Below are positions 54,524 to 63,635 of a stretch of 64,000 bases of DNA, piece by piece; position 1 is the stretch's first letter, and the number at the start of each line of letters is the position of its first letter. The notes beneath the pieces were generated by a model. That model did not search any database. It was given only the letters and a program-made list of their open reading frames with translations, and had not been told where the DNA came from. The translations under genes and the position numbers were made by a program. The DNA is from Porphyridium purpureum. Taxonomy: Eukaryota > Rhodophyta > Bangiophyceae > Porphyridiales > Porphyridiaceae. Location: the NCBI GenBank assembly GCA_008690995.1, contig VRMN01000002.1, positions 868,001 to 932,000 on the forward strand. The letters run 5' to 3'.

Positions 54524-55969
54524 ATGAAGCGCGGCCGTGGGGATGACGATGATGAGCACAGAGCTGACGACAGCGACGGCCACAGACCTGGACAGCGGCT
54601 TCGGGAGAAGAGAAGCAGACATGACAAGGACGCTTCGCTTAAAGATAGCTCGCGTGCGCGTGCGAATCCCGTTGCTGTGCACATTGATCCCGATGATAGC
54701 GACGACGGGTGCGAGGACCAAGATGAGCATTCGAAGCGTGAGGAAGAGGCAGGCAAGGAACGTGAGCAGTTAAGTGCGGGCTCGGATGGGGAAGATGAAG
54801 ACAGTGAGGAAGACGAAGAGGAGGAGGACGACGAGGACGAGGAAGGCGACAAGACGAACTCGGATAATTCTGAGAATTCCGAGAAGCAGGGCCAGGCCCA
54901 CGCGAAGGCTACATCCGTGCAGGATGATGAATCTCGCTCGGCGACCGAGACGAGTGGTTCGAGTGAGGGCGGGTCGAGTGTCAGTGGAGACGACAACGCT
55001 GATGAAGAGGGTGGCGTGGACGTGGACGTGGACGGAGACGAGGATGAGGACGAGGACGAGGAAGCGGACGTAGAGGAGGATGAGGACGAAGATGGAGACG
55101 GAGAGCAAGAGGATGAGGAGGAAGAGGAAGTTGATGACGACGAAGACGAAGACGAAGACAAGGAACAAGTTGACGAAGCTTCAGGCGGGCAAGATGAAGA
55201 TGCTGGCGACTTTGAGTTTAGTGATGAGGAAGCAAAGACCACTGCAAAGCGTGCTGTAAAGGCGCAGGATTTTCCGAAAAAGCCGGAGCGTTCGGCTCGC
55301 AATGCGTCACTGAGATTGAAAGAAATCATGCGTGGCGGTAGAATTGGTACTGGAAGGCGCATGTCACCGCCCGAGCAGCAGAGTCAGCCCCGTCCCAAGA
55401 GATTGCGCGGTCGAAAGGAAACCGTGATAGTTTCGCGCCGCCGTAATGTCGACACATCTGATGAAGAAGAAGAGCCTGTTGATGCGAAGCAAGATCATTC
55501 TTCCAGCGATGCAAGTACAGTGAGTGCAAACTCGGAAGAATTCGAAACGCCACCACCTTCGCCCTCATTGGTGGTGGACGTCGACGCTCGGCGCGCAGCA
55601 GTTGCCCAGGCAATGAAAGACCATGATGGTTCCCAGAATGCGTTTTTGGAATGGCAGTCATTGATGATCTCGAAGCAAACGAATCGGCTAAAACAATGGG
55701 TCGATTACATGAAAAAGGTCTATCGAAAGGAATCGGCTCTGATCACCACCGCCGAAAAGCTACGCCTCGATGCGCAGCGCATAGCACGACGGGCTCTAAC
55801 TGCTGGATCTGCATTCACGGAGACCGATTTGGCATGGGGAGTCGATGTTTCAAAGCTTGACGCTGTACGTCTCCCCCTAGATGCTTACATGCCGTCCGGA
55901 CCCAGCAAAAGGGACCGGATAGTGACGACGCTGCCGCCAGTAACGGAGAAGCAGCCAGAAGGGCGATGA
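54524..55969 (+). CDS. Highly acidic nuclear protein, function unknown
   Basis: 481 aa from the ATG at 54524 (MKRGRGDDDDEHRADD). Residues ~90-230 are almost continuous Asp/Glu runs, encoded by GAC/GAG/GAA/GAT repeats. Basic motifs flank them (RLREKRSRHDKD; RPKRLRGRKETVIVSRRR), likely nuclear localisation signals. A conserved-looking helical region lies near the C terminus: AFLEWQSLMISKQTNRLKQW, VDYMKKVYRKESALITTAEK and LRLDAQRIARRALTAG. The composition resembles histone chaperones or chromatin-remodeller subunits, but no family is recognised. Confidence 0.7.
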   Translation: MKRGRGDDDDEHRADDSDGHRPGQRLREKRSRHDKDASLKDSSRARANPVAVHIDPDDSDDGCEDQDEHSKREEEAGKEREQLSAGSDGEDEDSEEDEEEEDDEDEEGDKTNSDNSENSEKQGQAHAKATSVQDDESRSATETSGSSEGGSSVSGDDNADEEGGVDVDVDGDEDEDEDEEADVEEDEDEDGDGEQEDEEEEEVDDDEDEDEDKEQVDEASGGQDEDAGDFEFSDEEAKTTAKRAVKAQDFPKKPERSARNASLRLKEIMRGGRIGTGRRMSPPEQQSQPRPKRLRGRKETVIVSRRRNVDTSDEEEEPVDAKQDHSSSDASTVSANSEEFETPPPSPSLVVDVDARRAAVAQAMKDHDGSQNAFLEWQSLMISKQTNRLKQWVDYMKKVYRKESALITTAEKLRLDAQRIARRALTAGSAFTETDLAWGVDVSKLDAVRLPLDAYMPSGPSKRDRIVTTLPPVTEKQPEGR

Positions 55970-56768
55970 CAAGGAGTAGAGTCAGGTACTATGCCGCGTG
56001 CGTGCTGTAACAGTATTCCTAACCATGGCCACGCTTTGCTTCTTCACGCGAATGGGCGAGTCTCTGACCCTTTGCCCGCCTCACGAAGGAGTTTGAAAAA
56101 CCTCGCCGGAGCCTGAGATGAGGGAGATTTCGCGCTTTCTACTGCGTGAGAAATCTGTCGCGTCTACAAGTGATGCAGACTTCATGCATTTTCTTTTCGT
56201 CTTTCAGGAGGACGACGAGGTAGCATGAGTTTTATTGACGGGAATGTGCCTACTGTCCATGTTCTCTGCAAGAAGGAGACCTGTATTCAGGACAATTTGA
56301 CTATTGTCGCGCGATCTTGATGACAGACTTTCCGAGCCTTAGCCCCGCGAGGTTATGCAAACACGGATTGTGCGATTGCGGCGGTCAACGAGGCATAACT
56401 TCCTCAAGGCATATCCTACGCAAAATCTGTAAAGCATCGTTGAAAAAAAAATCAAAGTTCGCAGTTCCCTGGGCTTCAGATCAAGCTCCACCCGTTCGCA
56501 AGCGAAAACCACGGATCATGCGCAAGTCCAACGGTCTCATGTGCGTCTCGGAGATACATGAAAACGTGTTCAGGATCTGTTACCGGGTATGGTCATGTAT
56601 ATCCCTTTCGACACCCAGCATTTTTAGCCATCGAATAAATCTTTTCCCATACAGACCTTGCCACAGCATATGGGAGCGTTGCCAAAAGCATTTTCGCGGA
56701 AACGGAACTCTAGAGAAAGCATTTCGACAGCCCACCGCCCTCATGCCCATCGCTGCCGACCTTTCCTG
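55970..56768. other. About 0.8 kb intergenic, no supported gene
   Basis: Between the stops of two convergent genes. A pyrimidine-rich stretch TTTTCTTTTCGTCTTTCAG (about 56190-56208) looks like a 3' splice site, and a 36-codon frame starts at 56119, but no gene model can be built. A frame from 56317 into the decarboxylase 3' end is not supported. Confidence 0.4.
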
Positions 56769-58412
56769 CTACGTAGAGGCAGCCAACGCAACAACCTGCA
56801 CCTGGCCGTCAGAAAGGCCCGTGATGGTGCCGCCGCGTTCCACAATTGCTTCCAAATACTGAATGCAGTCTGCGGTGATCCGTTCGCCCGGAAGTAGCAC
56901 GGGAATACCTGGCGGATACGGGCACACCGTTGCCGAGCTTACTCTACCTGCGCTCGCAACGAGCGGGGTACCCTCCGAAGGCCCAAGAAAGGCTTCGCGT
57001 GGAAGCATCGCGAGCTCACCAAACGCCGACTGCGGCGGTAGAGGAATGCTATCCGATTTGGTGCTCGGAGAATCAGTCAACTTGGCCGAAAAGGCCTCTG
57101 CCATGGCGTTTTCCACGCCGTCCACCAAGATGTCAATATCCTGCTGAGTCGTGGCGTCAGTAACGATGAACAGCATCGCATTCATGGTGGGAAGCTCTGC
57201 GTACACTCCGCGCTCAATGAGCATTTCGTCAAGTTCAAACCCATCAATCGGAGCATCGTGCAGGCAGACGGTCACGCGCAGGGTGTCCATGTACGGGAAC
57301 TGACTTGGCCGCCTTAAGACTGATACACCCTTGATCGATTCCAGCCGCTGGCGAGCCTGTTCTGCCAAGTGTAGTGCATCGATGAGACCCAGCGGCGCTT
57401 TGTTGGCCATTTTCCAACGCGCTGCATCGAGCGAGGCCAGCAACAGCGCATTCGGGCTGCTGGACTGAACCATGCGCAAGCTCGCGGCTAGCGGTTGCTC
57501 GAGCTTGACACGTGCATGCAACATGGCGGTTTGCGACATGGAACTCAGTGTCTTGTGTGTGCTCTGGATAATCATATCGGCGCCACATGACACGGCGCTG
57601 CGTGGTAGACTCGTGTTCTTCGTCCTGCGTTCCTCTGGCCCGAAGAAGGGCAGGTGCGCTCCGTGCGCCTCATCGACAATCAAGAGCGCGTCCATTTCAT
57701 CTGCAATCATACGCAGTTCATCCAGGTCACTGCCGACACCATAATATGTCGGCGACACTACCAGAATGGCGGCGACATTCTTGGCTCGATCCGGTTGAGC
57801 GAGAAGCGCTCCGCGTACTTTCTGCGGCGTAAATCCGTGGAGTACGTCCAACACTCCATCATACTCTGGCTCAATAAACCATGGCTCCACGCCCGCCAAC
57901 ACACAGCCGTAGATTACGCTCTGATGCGCATTTCTCGGCAGCATCACCACGTTCCTTCTCCCGTTCGCCAAACGAGGCAACGCGAGCAGACTCGCGAGCA
58001 CTCCGCTGGTCGAGCCATTCACGAGAAAGAAGGTACGATAAGCCTCTCCGTCGCGCGCATCGCGACAGAACAGCTTTGTGGCGAGCGACTCGGCGCGCGC
58101 GATGGGGCCGTAAGGTTCAAATAAATTATCGAAATCTGGCAGTTCAGGCAGATCCAGCTGCATGCCTCCATGCCCGCGAAGCGCTTCCTTGAAAGGCGCG
58201 GCGATGCCCACACCCAGGCGGTGTCCTGGGCAGAAAAAGGCCGCACGCACGCGTTTTGATTCGGCACGGAGTGCGCTTAGAATTGGCAGCTCATCCTGGC
58301 CCGGCTCCGGTTCGGATGACGCAGGAGCAACAGTGCAGCATTGTACGGTCGCTGACCGAAGTTTGGCCGAACGACGTGCTGCGCATGCCGAGTTCGCAAA
58401 TGCCGCCTTCAT
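56769..58412 (-). CDS. Orn/Lys/Arg decarboxylase, PLP fold type I (cyanobacterial type)
   Basis: 547 aa. After a ~40-residue Ala/Ser/Arg leader that could be a plastid signal, the PLP domain has AAFFCPGHRLGVGI, FFLVNGSTSGVLASLLAL, PRNAHQSVIYGCVLAGVEP, VVSPTYYGVGSDLDELRMIA, LIVDEAHGAHLPFF and the Schiff-base motif QSTHKTLSSMSQ with its lysine. The C-terminal domain ends PYPPGIPVLLPGERITADCI, typical of group III basic amino acid decarboxylases. It probably makes a polyamine precursor (cadaverine, agmatine or putrescine); the substrate is not predictable. Confidence 0.88.
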   Translation of the reverse strand: MKAAFANSACAARRSAKLRSATVQCCTVAPASSEPEPGQDELPILSALRAESKRVRAAFFCPGHRLGVGIAAPFKEALRGHGGMQLDLPELPDFDNLFEPYGPIARAESLATKLFCRDARDGEAYRTFFLVNGSTSGVLASLLALPRLANGRRNVVMLPRNAHQSVIYGCVLAGVEPWFIEPEYDGVLDVLHGFTPQKVRGALLAQPDRAKNVAAILVVSPTYYGVGSDLDELRMIADEMDALLIVDEAHGAHLPFFGPEERRTKNTSLPRSAVSCGADMIIQSTHKTLSSMSQTAMLHARVKLEQPLAASLRMVQSSSPNALLLASLDAARWKMANKAPLGLIDALHLAEQARQRLESIKGVSVLRRPSQFPYMDTLRVTVCLHDAPIDGFELDEMLIERGVYAELPTMNAMLFIVTDATTQQDIDILVDGVENAMAEAFSAKLTDSPSTKSDSIPLPPQSAFGELAMLPREAFLGPSEGTPLVASAGRVSSATVCPYPPGIPVLLPGERITADCIQYLEAIVERGGTITGLSDGQVQVVALAAST

Positions 58413-58478
58413 CGCTCTCTCCCAATCCTTTAATCGTAAATTTTGCGCGCGGACGAAATCGGTTCTGCTGCAACCTTT

Positions 58479-59339
58479 CTACTTTGAATCCGTCGAGCGC
58501 GCCGTCCTAGCAGCTTCGGCAAGAATTTGACGCTTTCGTAGCTGGTACCGGCGTTCAAGCTCGTCCAGATCAAGATCTTCTGAAAGTTCGAGTTCCGTGT
58601 CTTGAGCCTGATGGGTGATTGGTGCGGGAGTTTCTGCCAAATCGTTTTCCTTGGCAGCGGGCTCCAAGTCTTTCAGTACCGGCTTGGGCGGTGGTGGCGC
58701 GGACGTCATGGCCGGCACGCGGTGTAAATCATCTTTCACGTCGCCTTTTTCGTTGCCAAAGTCTGCATCCTTCAAGGTGTTTTCATCGGCAGAATTGAAG
58801 GTCTTGGCGGTGGACTCCGTCTGACGTTCTCTGGGCGCAACCTGGGCGGGGTCGTTCATGCGCATAATCTGCTCCTGGAAGGTCAATGATTCTCTCTGGA
58901 TTTCCTTGATGGGTTCTTGCATGGTGCGCATTGTTTCAGATAGAGTCTCAACCATATTCTCTGACTCCAGGAGCTGAGTAACATTGGTTCGCACATTCTC
59001 GACCGTGCCCTTGAGCCCGCCAATAAACTTGCCGAGCTGTCTCGCTAAACTAACCAGCTCGCTGGGCCCCAGCACGATCCACCCGACTGCAAAGACGACC
59101 GCTAATTCCATTGGCCCAACGCCCAGAAGCCCGCCAGAGAGAGACATGGTCACCGTCGCCGTCGAGCTCCTTGAGCGTGTCGCCGCCGAGTGCGCGGCGG
59201 CGCTCCGACCCGCGGGCGTCCGTGTGATACGTCGCGCATACTCGCAGCAGCTAGCTCCATATTCTCCGCGCCACGCTGCCGCGCGTTGGACGGCGAGCGG
59301 CCGTCCGGCGCTCACGAAACACATCACTGCGTCTCCCAT
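58479..59339 (-). CDS. TATB: Plastid Tat translocase component TatB/Hcf106
   Basis: 286 aa from the ATG at 59339; an ATG at 59324 gives MCFVSAGRPLAVQR and is also plausible. The N-terminal ~65 residues are Arg/Ala/Ser-rich, a plastid transit peptide. The mature start MSLSGGLLGVGPMELAVVFA and VGWIVLGPSELVSLARQLGK is the TatA/B pattern: short membrane helix with a Glu near its start, a GP hinge and an amphipathic helix. The long charged tail (about 190 residues, coiled coil then acidic) favours TatB/Hcf106 over TatA. It would form the twin-arginine receptor at the thylakoid with TatC. Confidence 0.88.
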   Translation of the reverse strand: MGDAVMCFVSAGRPLAVQRAAAWRGEYGASCCEYARRITRTPAGRSAAAHSAATRSRSSTATVTMSLSGGLLGVGPMELAVVFAVGWIVLGPSELVSLARQLGKFIGGLKGTVENVRTNVTQLLESENMVETLSETMRTMQEPIKEIQRESLTFQEQIMRMNDPAQVAPRERQTESTAKTFNSADENTLKDADFGNEKGDVKDDLHRVPAMTSAPPPPKPVLKDLEPAAKENDLAETPAPITHQAQDTELELSEDLDLDELERRYQLRKRQILAEAARTARSTDSK

Positions 59340-59824
59340 TCCGTCCACCTCTTACCACGCCCCATCATCTTCCTCCGCTTCCACCTAGCGACTCCCTCAC
59401 GCCACGTTGCCGAGCAAACCTCGTTCTCGCGTACATTAATTCCGCATTGCAATGTAATTATCAAACTGAATGTCGCATTGCAACGTAATCACAAAATTGA
59501 ATGTTGCATTGCAATGTAATTATTGAGTTGAATGAGGCATTTTAATGTAATCACTAAAGCAGATGCCGCACTGTATTGTTTTTTCTGAAATGCATCTCGC
59601 ATTACATTGTAATTACTGGCGTTGATGTCGCATTGTATTGTCATTTCTTAAGCGAATGCCAAATTGCATTGTCATTACTGACGTGCAGCTCGCATTAGAT
59701 TTTAATCACCGAAGTTTCTGTCGCATTGCAATGGAATGGACAATTGCAGAAAGCGGGACGCCTGCCAGCGTGTGTGCAAGTGGACCGGAGGTTGGGGAGG
59801 TTTGCTCGGGTAGTCGCGGTGGAT
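59340..59824. other. Divergent promoter region containing a 31-bp repeat array
   Basis: 485 bp between TatB and the helical-repeat gene; most of it is the array at 59444-59740. The local AT content is much higher than in flanking DNA. No gene supported. Confidence 0.6.
59444..59740 (+). repeat. Ten-copy diverged tandem repeat, exact 31-bp period
   Basis: Units begin at 59444, 59475, 59506, 59537, 59568, 59599, 59630, 59661, 59692 and 59723. The consensus starts GCATTGCAATGTAATTACT and ends TGATGTC-like. Spacing is always 31 although units have diverged at many positions. The early units contain the palindrome CATTGCAATG. 31 bp is close to three helical turns, so each unit presents the same DNA face. 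Confidence 0.9.
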
Positions 59825-61129
59825 ATGGAGGGATGGCCGACTGCGTTCGTGGCAGGAGCAGCGAGTGCATGTGGATGGAGAGCGCGCGCGGCGCAGCAGC
59901 AAAGATGCACAGGAGGAGTATATGTGGTTCGTGTGTGCGCGCGATCTCACAATCAGGGTCGCTCGCGACATGACAAGACAGGCGCTGGGAACGGCGCGCG
60001 AACGATTGCATCACGACCATGGAATGGCAGCAAGCGAGTTCTGCGCTGCGCGCGTGTGGTAATGTCTTCGCGAAAGTTTGCAAAGCCCAGAGGTTACTGG
60101 ACAGACATCAAGAACATTTTGGCCGAACTAGACGTTTACGTGCAGGAGCGCGGACTTGGTCGCCGAATGCCGACAATGAAAGAGTTGCGCCAGAACCACC
60201 GCGCGGACCTCGCGGGTGCCATTCGCCGCCACGGCGGTCTGCAAGTCGTTGCCGAACAGGCAGAACTAACAATGACGAGCATTCTGCATCCACGCTCACT
60301 CTACTTGACTTATGCCGTTCAGCTCAAGCGTGGCAGAATGAAGCCTCACAATTTCTGGCGCAGCTTCGAGAACCTAAGGCGCGAAATTGAAGCATTTGTT
60401 CGGGAGCAGCACCCGAGCATGGAGGCGCTCGATGAGCCGTCTTTGTGTGCCGAGCGTGAGCAGTGGAATCTTCCCACCGCTCGTGAACTGGAGCTGGCGA
60501 ATCGCTCAGACCTCATTCGTGCCATTCAGAAGCATGGCGGCATGGATGCAGTGGCCAAGAAGCTCAACTTGCGCACGCGCTACAAGAAGAAAGGATATTG
60601 GACGGACTTCAATACTGTCGCAGAGCACGTGACGCTGCTCTGTGATGAATACGAGCTTGGCAATGCCATGCCAACCATGAGCATGGTAGCGTCCCTGGGC
60701 CCGCCTGGGCTGCACAAGGCGATTCGGATGCATGGAGGGCGGCACACGGTAGCTCAGCAGCTGGGCCGCGAGACCTTCCGAGCGAGAAAGGGGTATTGGG
60801 CTGATCGCGCCGCGGTGGTGCGTGAGCTCAAACAGTTTGTCTCGGAGCATGCCACGCTGCTTTCGGTAGAGGAGGTGGGGAGCGGTGGCGCTGGCCATGA
60901 CAGCACCCGGTTTGCGCGTCGCGTTCGCATGCCGACTCGAGCGGAACTAGTAAGTGCCGGTCGTGGAGACCTCGCGCAGGCACTTGTGCGCCACGATTCG
61001 ATGCAGACCTTTGCCGACGAGCTGGAACTGGTCGTGACGCCGCGCAGTCGGAGCGCGTCCACATTTCACCGGCGGCGACGTTCGCGGGATACTGGACAGG
61101 AAAACAGCATCGAAAGCCAAGAGCCGTAG
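59825..61129 (+). CDS. Plastid-targeted protein with four HGG-type helical repeats
   Basis: 434 aa from the ATG at 59825 (MEGWPTAFVAGAASACGWRA), whose Ala/Arg/Cys-rich leader with Phe suggests plastid import. Four repeats of about 60-75 residues follow, each of the form GYWTD...EL..FV...MPT..EL....R.DL..AI..HGG...VA..L. They lie near residues 90-150, 178-255, 263-325 and 330-405. Examples are RADLAGAIRRHGGLQVVAEQ, RSDLIRAIQKHGGMDAVAKK and GYWADRAAVVRELKQF. The fourth has lost HGG (RHDSMQTFADEL). Similar repeats occur in plant and algal organellar proteins without a firm function; nucleic-acid binding is a guess from the basic helices. Confidence 0.72.
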   Translation: MEGWPTAFVAGAASACGWRARAAQQQRCTGGVYVVRVCARSHNQGRSRHDKTGAGNGARTIASRPWNGSKRVLRCARVVMSSRKFAKPRGYWTDIKNILAELDVYVQERGLGRRMPTMKELRQNHRADLAGAIRRHGGLQVVAEQAELTMTSILHPRSLYLTYAVQLKRGRMKPHNFWRSFENLRREIEAFVREQHPSMEALDEPSLCAEREQWNLPTARELELANRSDLIRAIQKHGGMDAVAKKLNLRTRYKKKGYWTDFNTVAEHVTLLCDEYELGNAMPTMSMVASLGPPGLHKAIRMHGGRHTVAQQLGRETFRARKGYWADRAAVVRELKQFVSEHATLLSVEEVGSGGAGHDSTRFARRVRMPTRAELVSAGRGDLAQALVRHDSMQTFADELELVVTPRSRSASTFHRRRRSRDTGQENSIESQEP

Positions 61130-62008
61130 CACTATCCTAGCCACTCGCAGGCAACAGCGCGAGCCCGCGTCTCGTGCATGTCGCGCTCTAGCGCAGATAA
61201 ATCTTCATGTCCGCGCACCCCGCGCGCAGGGTTGATCGACTTTGAGCTCTTGACGAATGGCCAAAATGAGGAAGAGCTAGACGAAGTGCCCTCGATATCG
61301 TTGTGGCCATGCGCAGTGCCGAACAGTCGAGTCCAAACGTCTGTCCTGAAGGCGGGTCTTGGAGACACACCCATTTGCAGTCAACTCACCACCAGCACGT
61401 GCCGCCCAACACACTGCTCAAGGCGCCCGCACTGTACCTCCAGTAACTCGAGCCATGTCCACCTTTCTGTTTCTATACAAACGCGTGCGATTTACTATGG
61501 GTTCTTCTGTGTGCCTCTGGCGTGCGGGGCGCTGGTTCTGAGATGGCAATGGCGCATTGGTCTGTAATGCAAACGGCGCGGCTGCGTCGAAAATGCGTCA
61601 AACGGGGCGATTCTGTTAGACCGACGCGTCGCGCGAACGCGAATCGGTGACTTGCGATTCGGCGCTCGGTTTTTACTACAAAACGACGCTCGTTGTGTTA
61701 TGGGGGCGTAGCGGGTTGGTTTGGTTTTTTTTTTTGGCGCGCTGGTGAAAGGGATGTCCAAGTGATGCGCGTTGGTGAGTGAGTGTGGCACGTGGTTGGT
61801 GGTTGGGGGGTGGGGGGGTCGAGTGAGAACACACGCACACGGACATCCTGCGCTCGGCCCGCGACGGTGCGCCGTTGTGTGATTGTGTGTGATTGTGCCG
61901 CGCCTCCGCGCTGCCCCGGCGTGCGTGTGGGTTGACACGCGGAAGAGGTCGTCGCGCTGGTGAGCCTGTGCGCGCGCTGCAGAAGCGCAGCCGGCGAGCG
62001 TCTCTGGT
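61130..62008. other. 0.88 kb intergenic, no gene; G-rich tract
   Basis: Between two tandem plus-strand genes. It contains GAGGTACAGT on the minus strand (61431-61440), a T run (61729-61736), a G-rich stretch GGTGGTTGGGGGGTGGGGGG (about 61798-61818) and short GTGATTGTGT repeats (61876-61896). Long minus-strand frames here are GC-driven shadows. Confidence 0.5.
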
Positions 62009-63130
62009 ATGCTGCAGCTGGGCGGTGACAGAATGCCGCCGAGAAACATGAAAGGCGCACTGTCGCGCGCACACGAAGAAGAGCATCTGGTCACGCCGCA
62101 AGGCGGCTCGGGCGCAGAAGGGCTGGGAGTGGATGGGATGATGGCGCACGAGGTGGAGGAGGAGCCGGCGCCGCTGGGCTCGCATCATCAAGTGGGGGTG
62201 CCAAGCGGCGAGGAGGCCGCAGAGGCCGTGCTGGAAGCCGCCGTGGAGGCAGCGGCAGCGCAGGACGGAATCGGGGAGGTCGAAGGCATGACTCTTCCGG
62301 ACAGAGACGTCGCGCATCCGCAGGACGTGCACACACACTACACGCCCGTGAAGAGCAGCGGCAACGCGGAAATGCCGCGAGCGAGGAGCTACACATTCCA
62401 ATTGCAACACTGCAAGAAGTACGGCCTCCGCTTGAAAGAAAACGAAAATGGCTCATCGGAACCAGAACTGGTCGTATGCCGGTTTTGCGAAACCTTTGGT
62501 CGCGAGCCGCAGGTGGTAGAAGGATCTTCTGTAGAGGCGGACGAAATCCTCAAGGCAAGTATGAAGCGCCGCAAAACAAGTCCGGAAGAGTTCAAGGCAA
62601 ACAAATTTTATATCTCAAACGTATCTGCGCACATGCACAAGCAGCATCCCAAGAAATGGGCAGAGTACGACGCGGTGTGCCGGGCCGGAAATGAAGACCA
62701 GATCAACCAATTTTTCAAGGTGCCGTCACACGTGCAAGAAAAGGCGCTCAAGGAGCCGTCGAAAGGCCCAAGAAGAAATTACACGTTTCAATGGCAGCAC
62801 GCGATCCGTTTTGGTTTGCGAGTCAGGGCGCACCGCGAGACGGGTGAACCCGTCGCCGTGGTGTGTCGCTTTTGCGAATCGTTCGGACGGGACCCGATTA
62901 TTACGCCTTCATCGGATGACCCGTCGGCTCCTCCAAAGGCGGCGAGAGGAAAGCGTCGACGCGCTGATGTCGAAGAGTTTCAACCAGACAAATTTTACGT
63001 GTCAAATGTGCGTATGCACATGAACAAAATACACGGTAAGAAGTGGGCCGAGTACGAGAAGCTTTTAGCGACGGCCAATGACAAGGCACTTCAGGATTTC
63101 TTCGTTGATGAGCCGCCGCAAGAGCTGTGA
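62009..63130 (+). CDS. Twin BED-like C2H2 zinc-finger protein
   Basis: 373 aa. An acidic, Ala/Glu-rich N terminus (about residues 1-125) is followed by two tandem copies of a ~105-residue domain. Copy 1 is YTFQLQHCKKYGLRLK, VVCRFCETFGRE, FYISNVSAHMHKQHPKKWAE. Copy 2 is YTFQWQHAIRFGLRVR, VVCRFCESFGRD, FYVSNVRMHMNKIHGKKWAE. Each has Cys-X2-Cys and His-X4-His spacing like BED fingers, with a conserved aromatic start and KKWAEY end. Such fingers occur in transcription factors and in domesticated or active DNA transposases; no transposase catalytic domain is attached here. Sequence-specific DNA binding is likely. Confidence 0.75.
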   Translation: MLQLGGDRMPPRNMKGALSRAHEEEHLVTPQGGSGAEGLGVDGMMAHEVEEEPAPLGSHHQVGVPSGEEAAEAVLEAAVEAAAAQDGIGEVEGMTLPDRDVAHPQDVHTHYTPVKSSGNAEMPRARSYTFQLQHCKKYGLRLKENENGSSEPELVVCRFCETFGREPQVVEGSSVEADEILKASMKRRKTSPEEFKANKFYISNVSAHMHKQHPKKWAEYDAVCRAGNEDQINQFFKVPSHVQEKALKEPSKGPRRNYTFQWQHAIRFGLRVRAHRETGEPVAVVCRFCESFGRDPIITPSSDDPSAPPKAARGKRRRADVEEFQPDKFYVSNVRMHMNKIHGKKWAEYEKLLATANDKALQDFFVDEPPQEL

Positions 63131-63635
63131 TGCTGAACAGTGGCAGCTTTTGAAATGTTTAGTCACAGTCAGGCATATTCGCTGGCTTCTGACGCAGCAT
63201 TGCAATCGCGATGGAGTTCAGGTACAACGTCCGTGCCTGCATCGCTGGTTCTACAAGAGATGAGGCGGTCCTTTCTTGCCAGTCTCTCGAGTTCAAACTA
63301 ATTTTGCATCAAGGCGTCGCTAGGAGTGGGCACCGGAGCGATCCGAGATATCGCTGCATGTTCCCCCCCTCGTGTAGGCATCTGCGGATCTGTAATCTTC
63401 TTCGTGAAGTATCAGGTTACGTTGCGGTCAAATACAGAGCAGGTCCTTGATAGGGCGCCTGACGTTCTTGTGCCGATGGCTGAAAAAAGGTTATCACGGT
63501 GTTAATATTGTACTCAGGCAAGGAACAAACGCACATGGCAGACTTTCTTTGAAGCGAACATCTGCTTTACGGGGCTGAGCACCTTGCCTTGACCCGGAAT
63601 ATTTCCGTGATCTCAAAAATGGTTCGGTCTATGTT
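63131..63635. other. Intergenic, convergent 3' ends
   Basis: 505 bp with only short open frames (63078-63263, 63211-63450). No RNA gene or repeat recognised. Confidence 0.4.

Noticed and set aside
54490-55362. Minus-strand poly-Ser frame of 290 codons
   Set aside because: It is the reverse complement of the Asp/Glu-rich coding region of the acidic nuclear protein (GAC/GAG runs read as TCC/CTC).
56317-56862. 181-codon plus-strand frame
   Set aside because: Its 3' part is antisense to the decarboxylase C terminus and the rest has no coding character.
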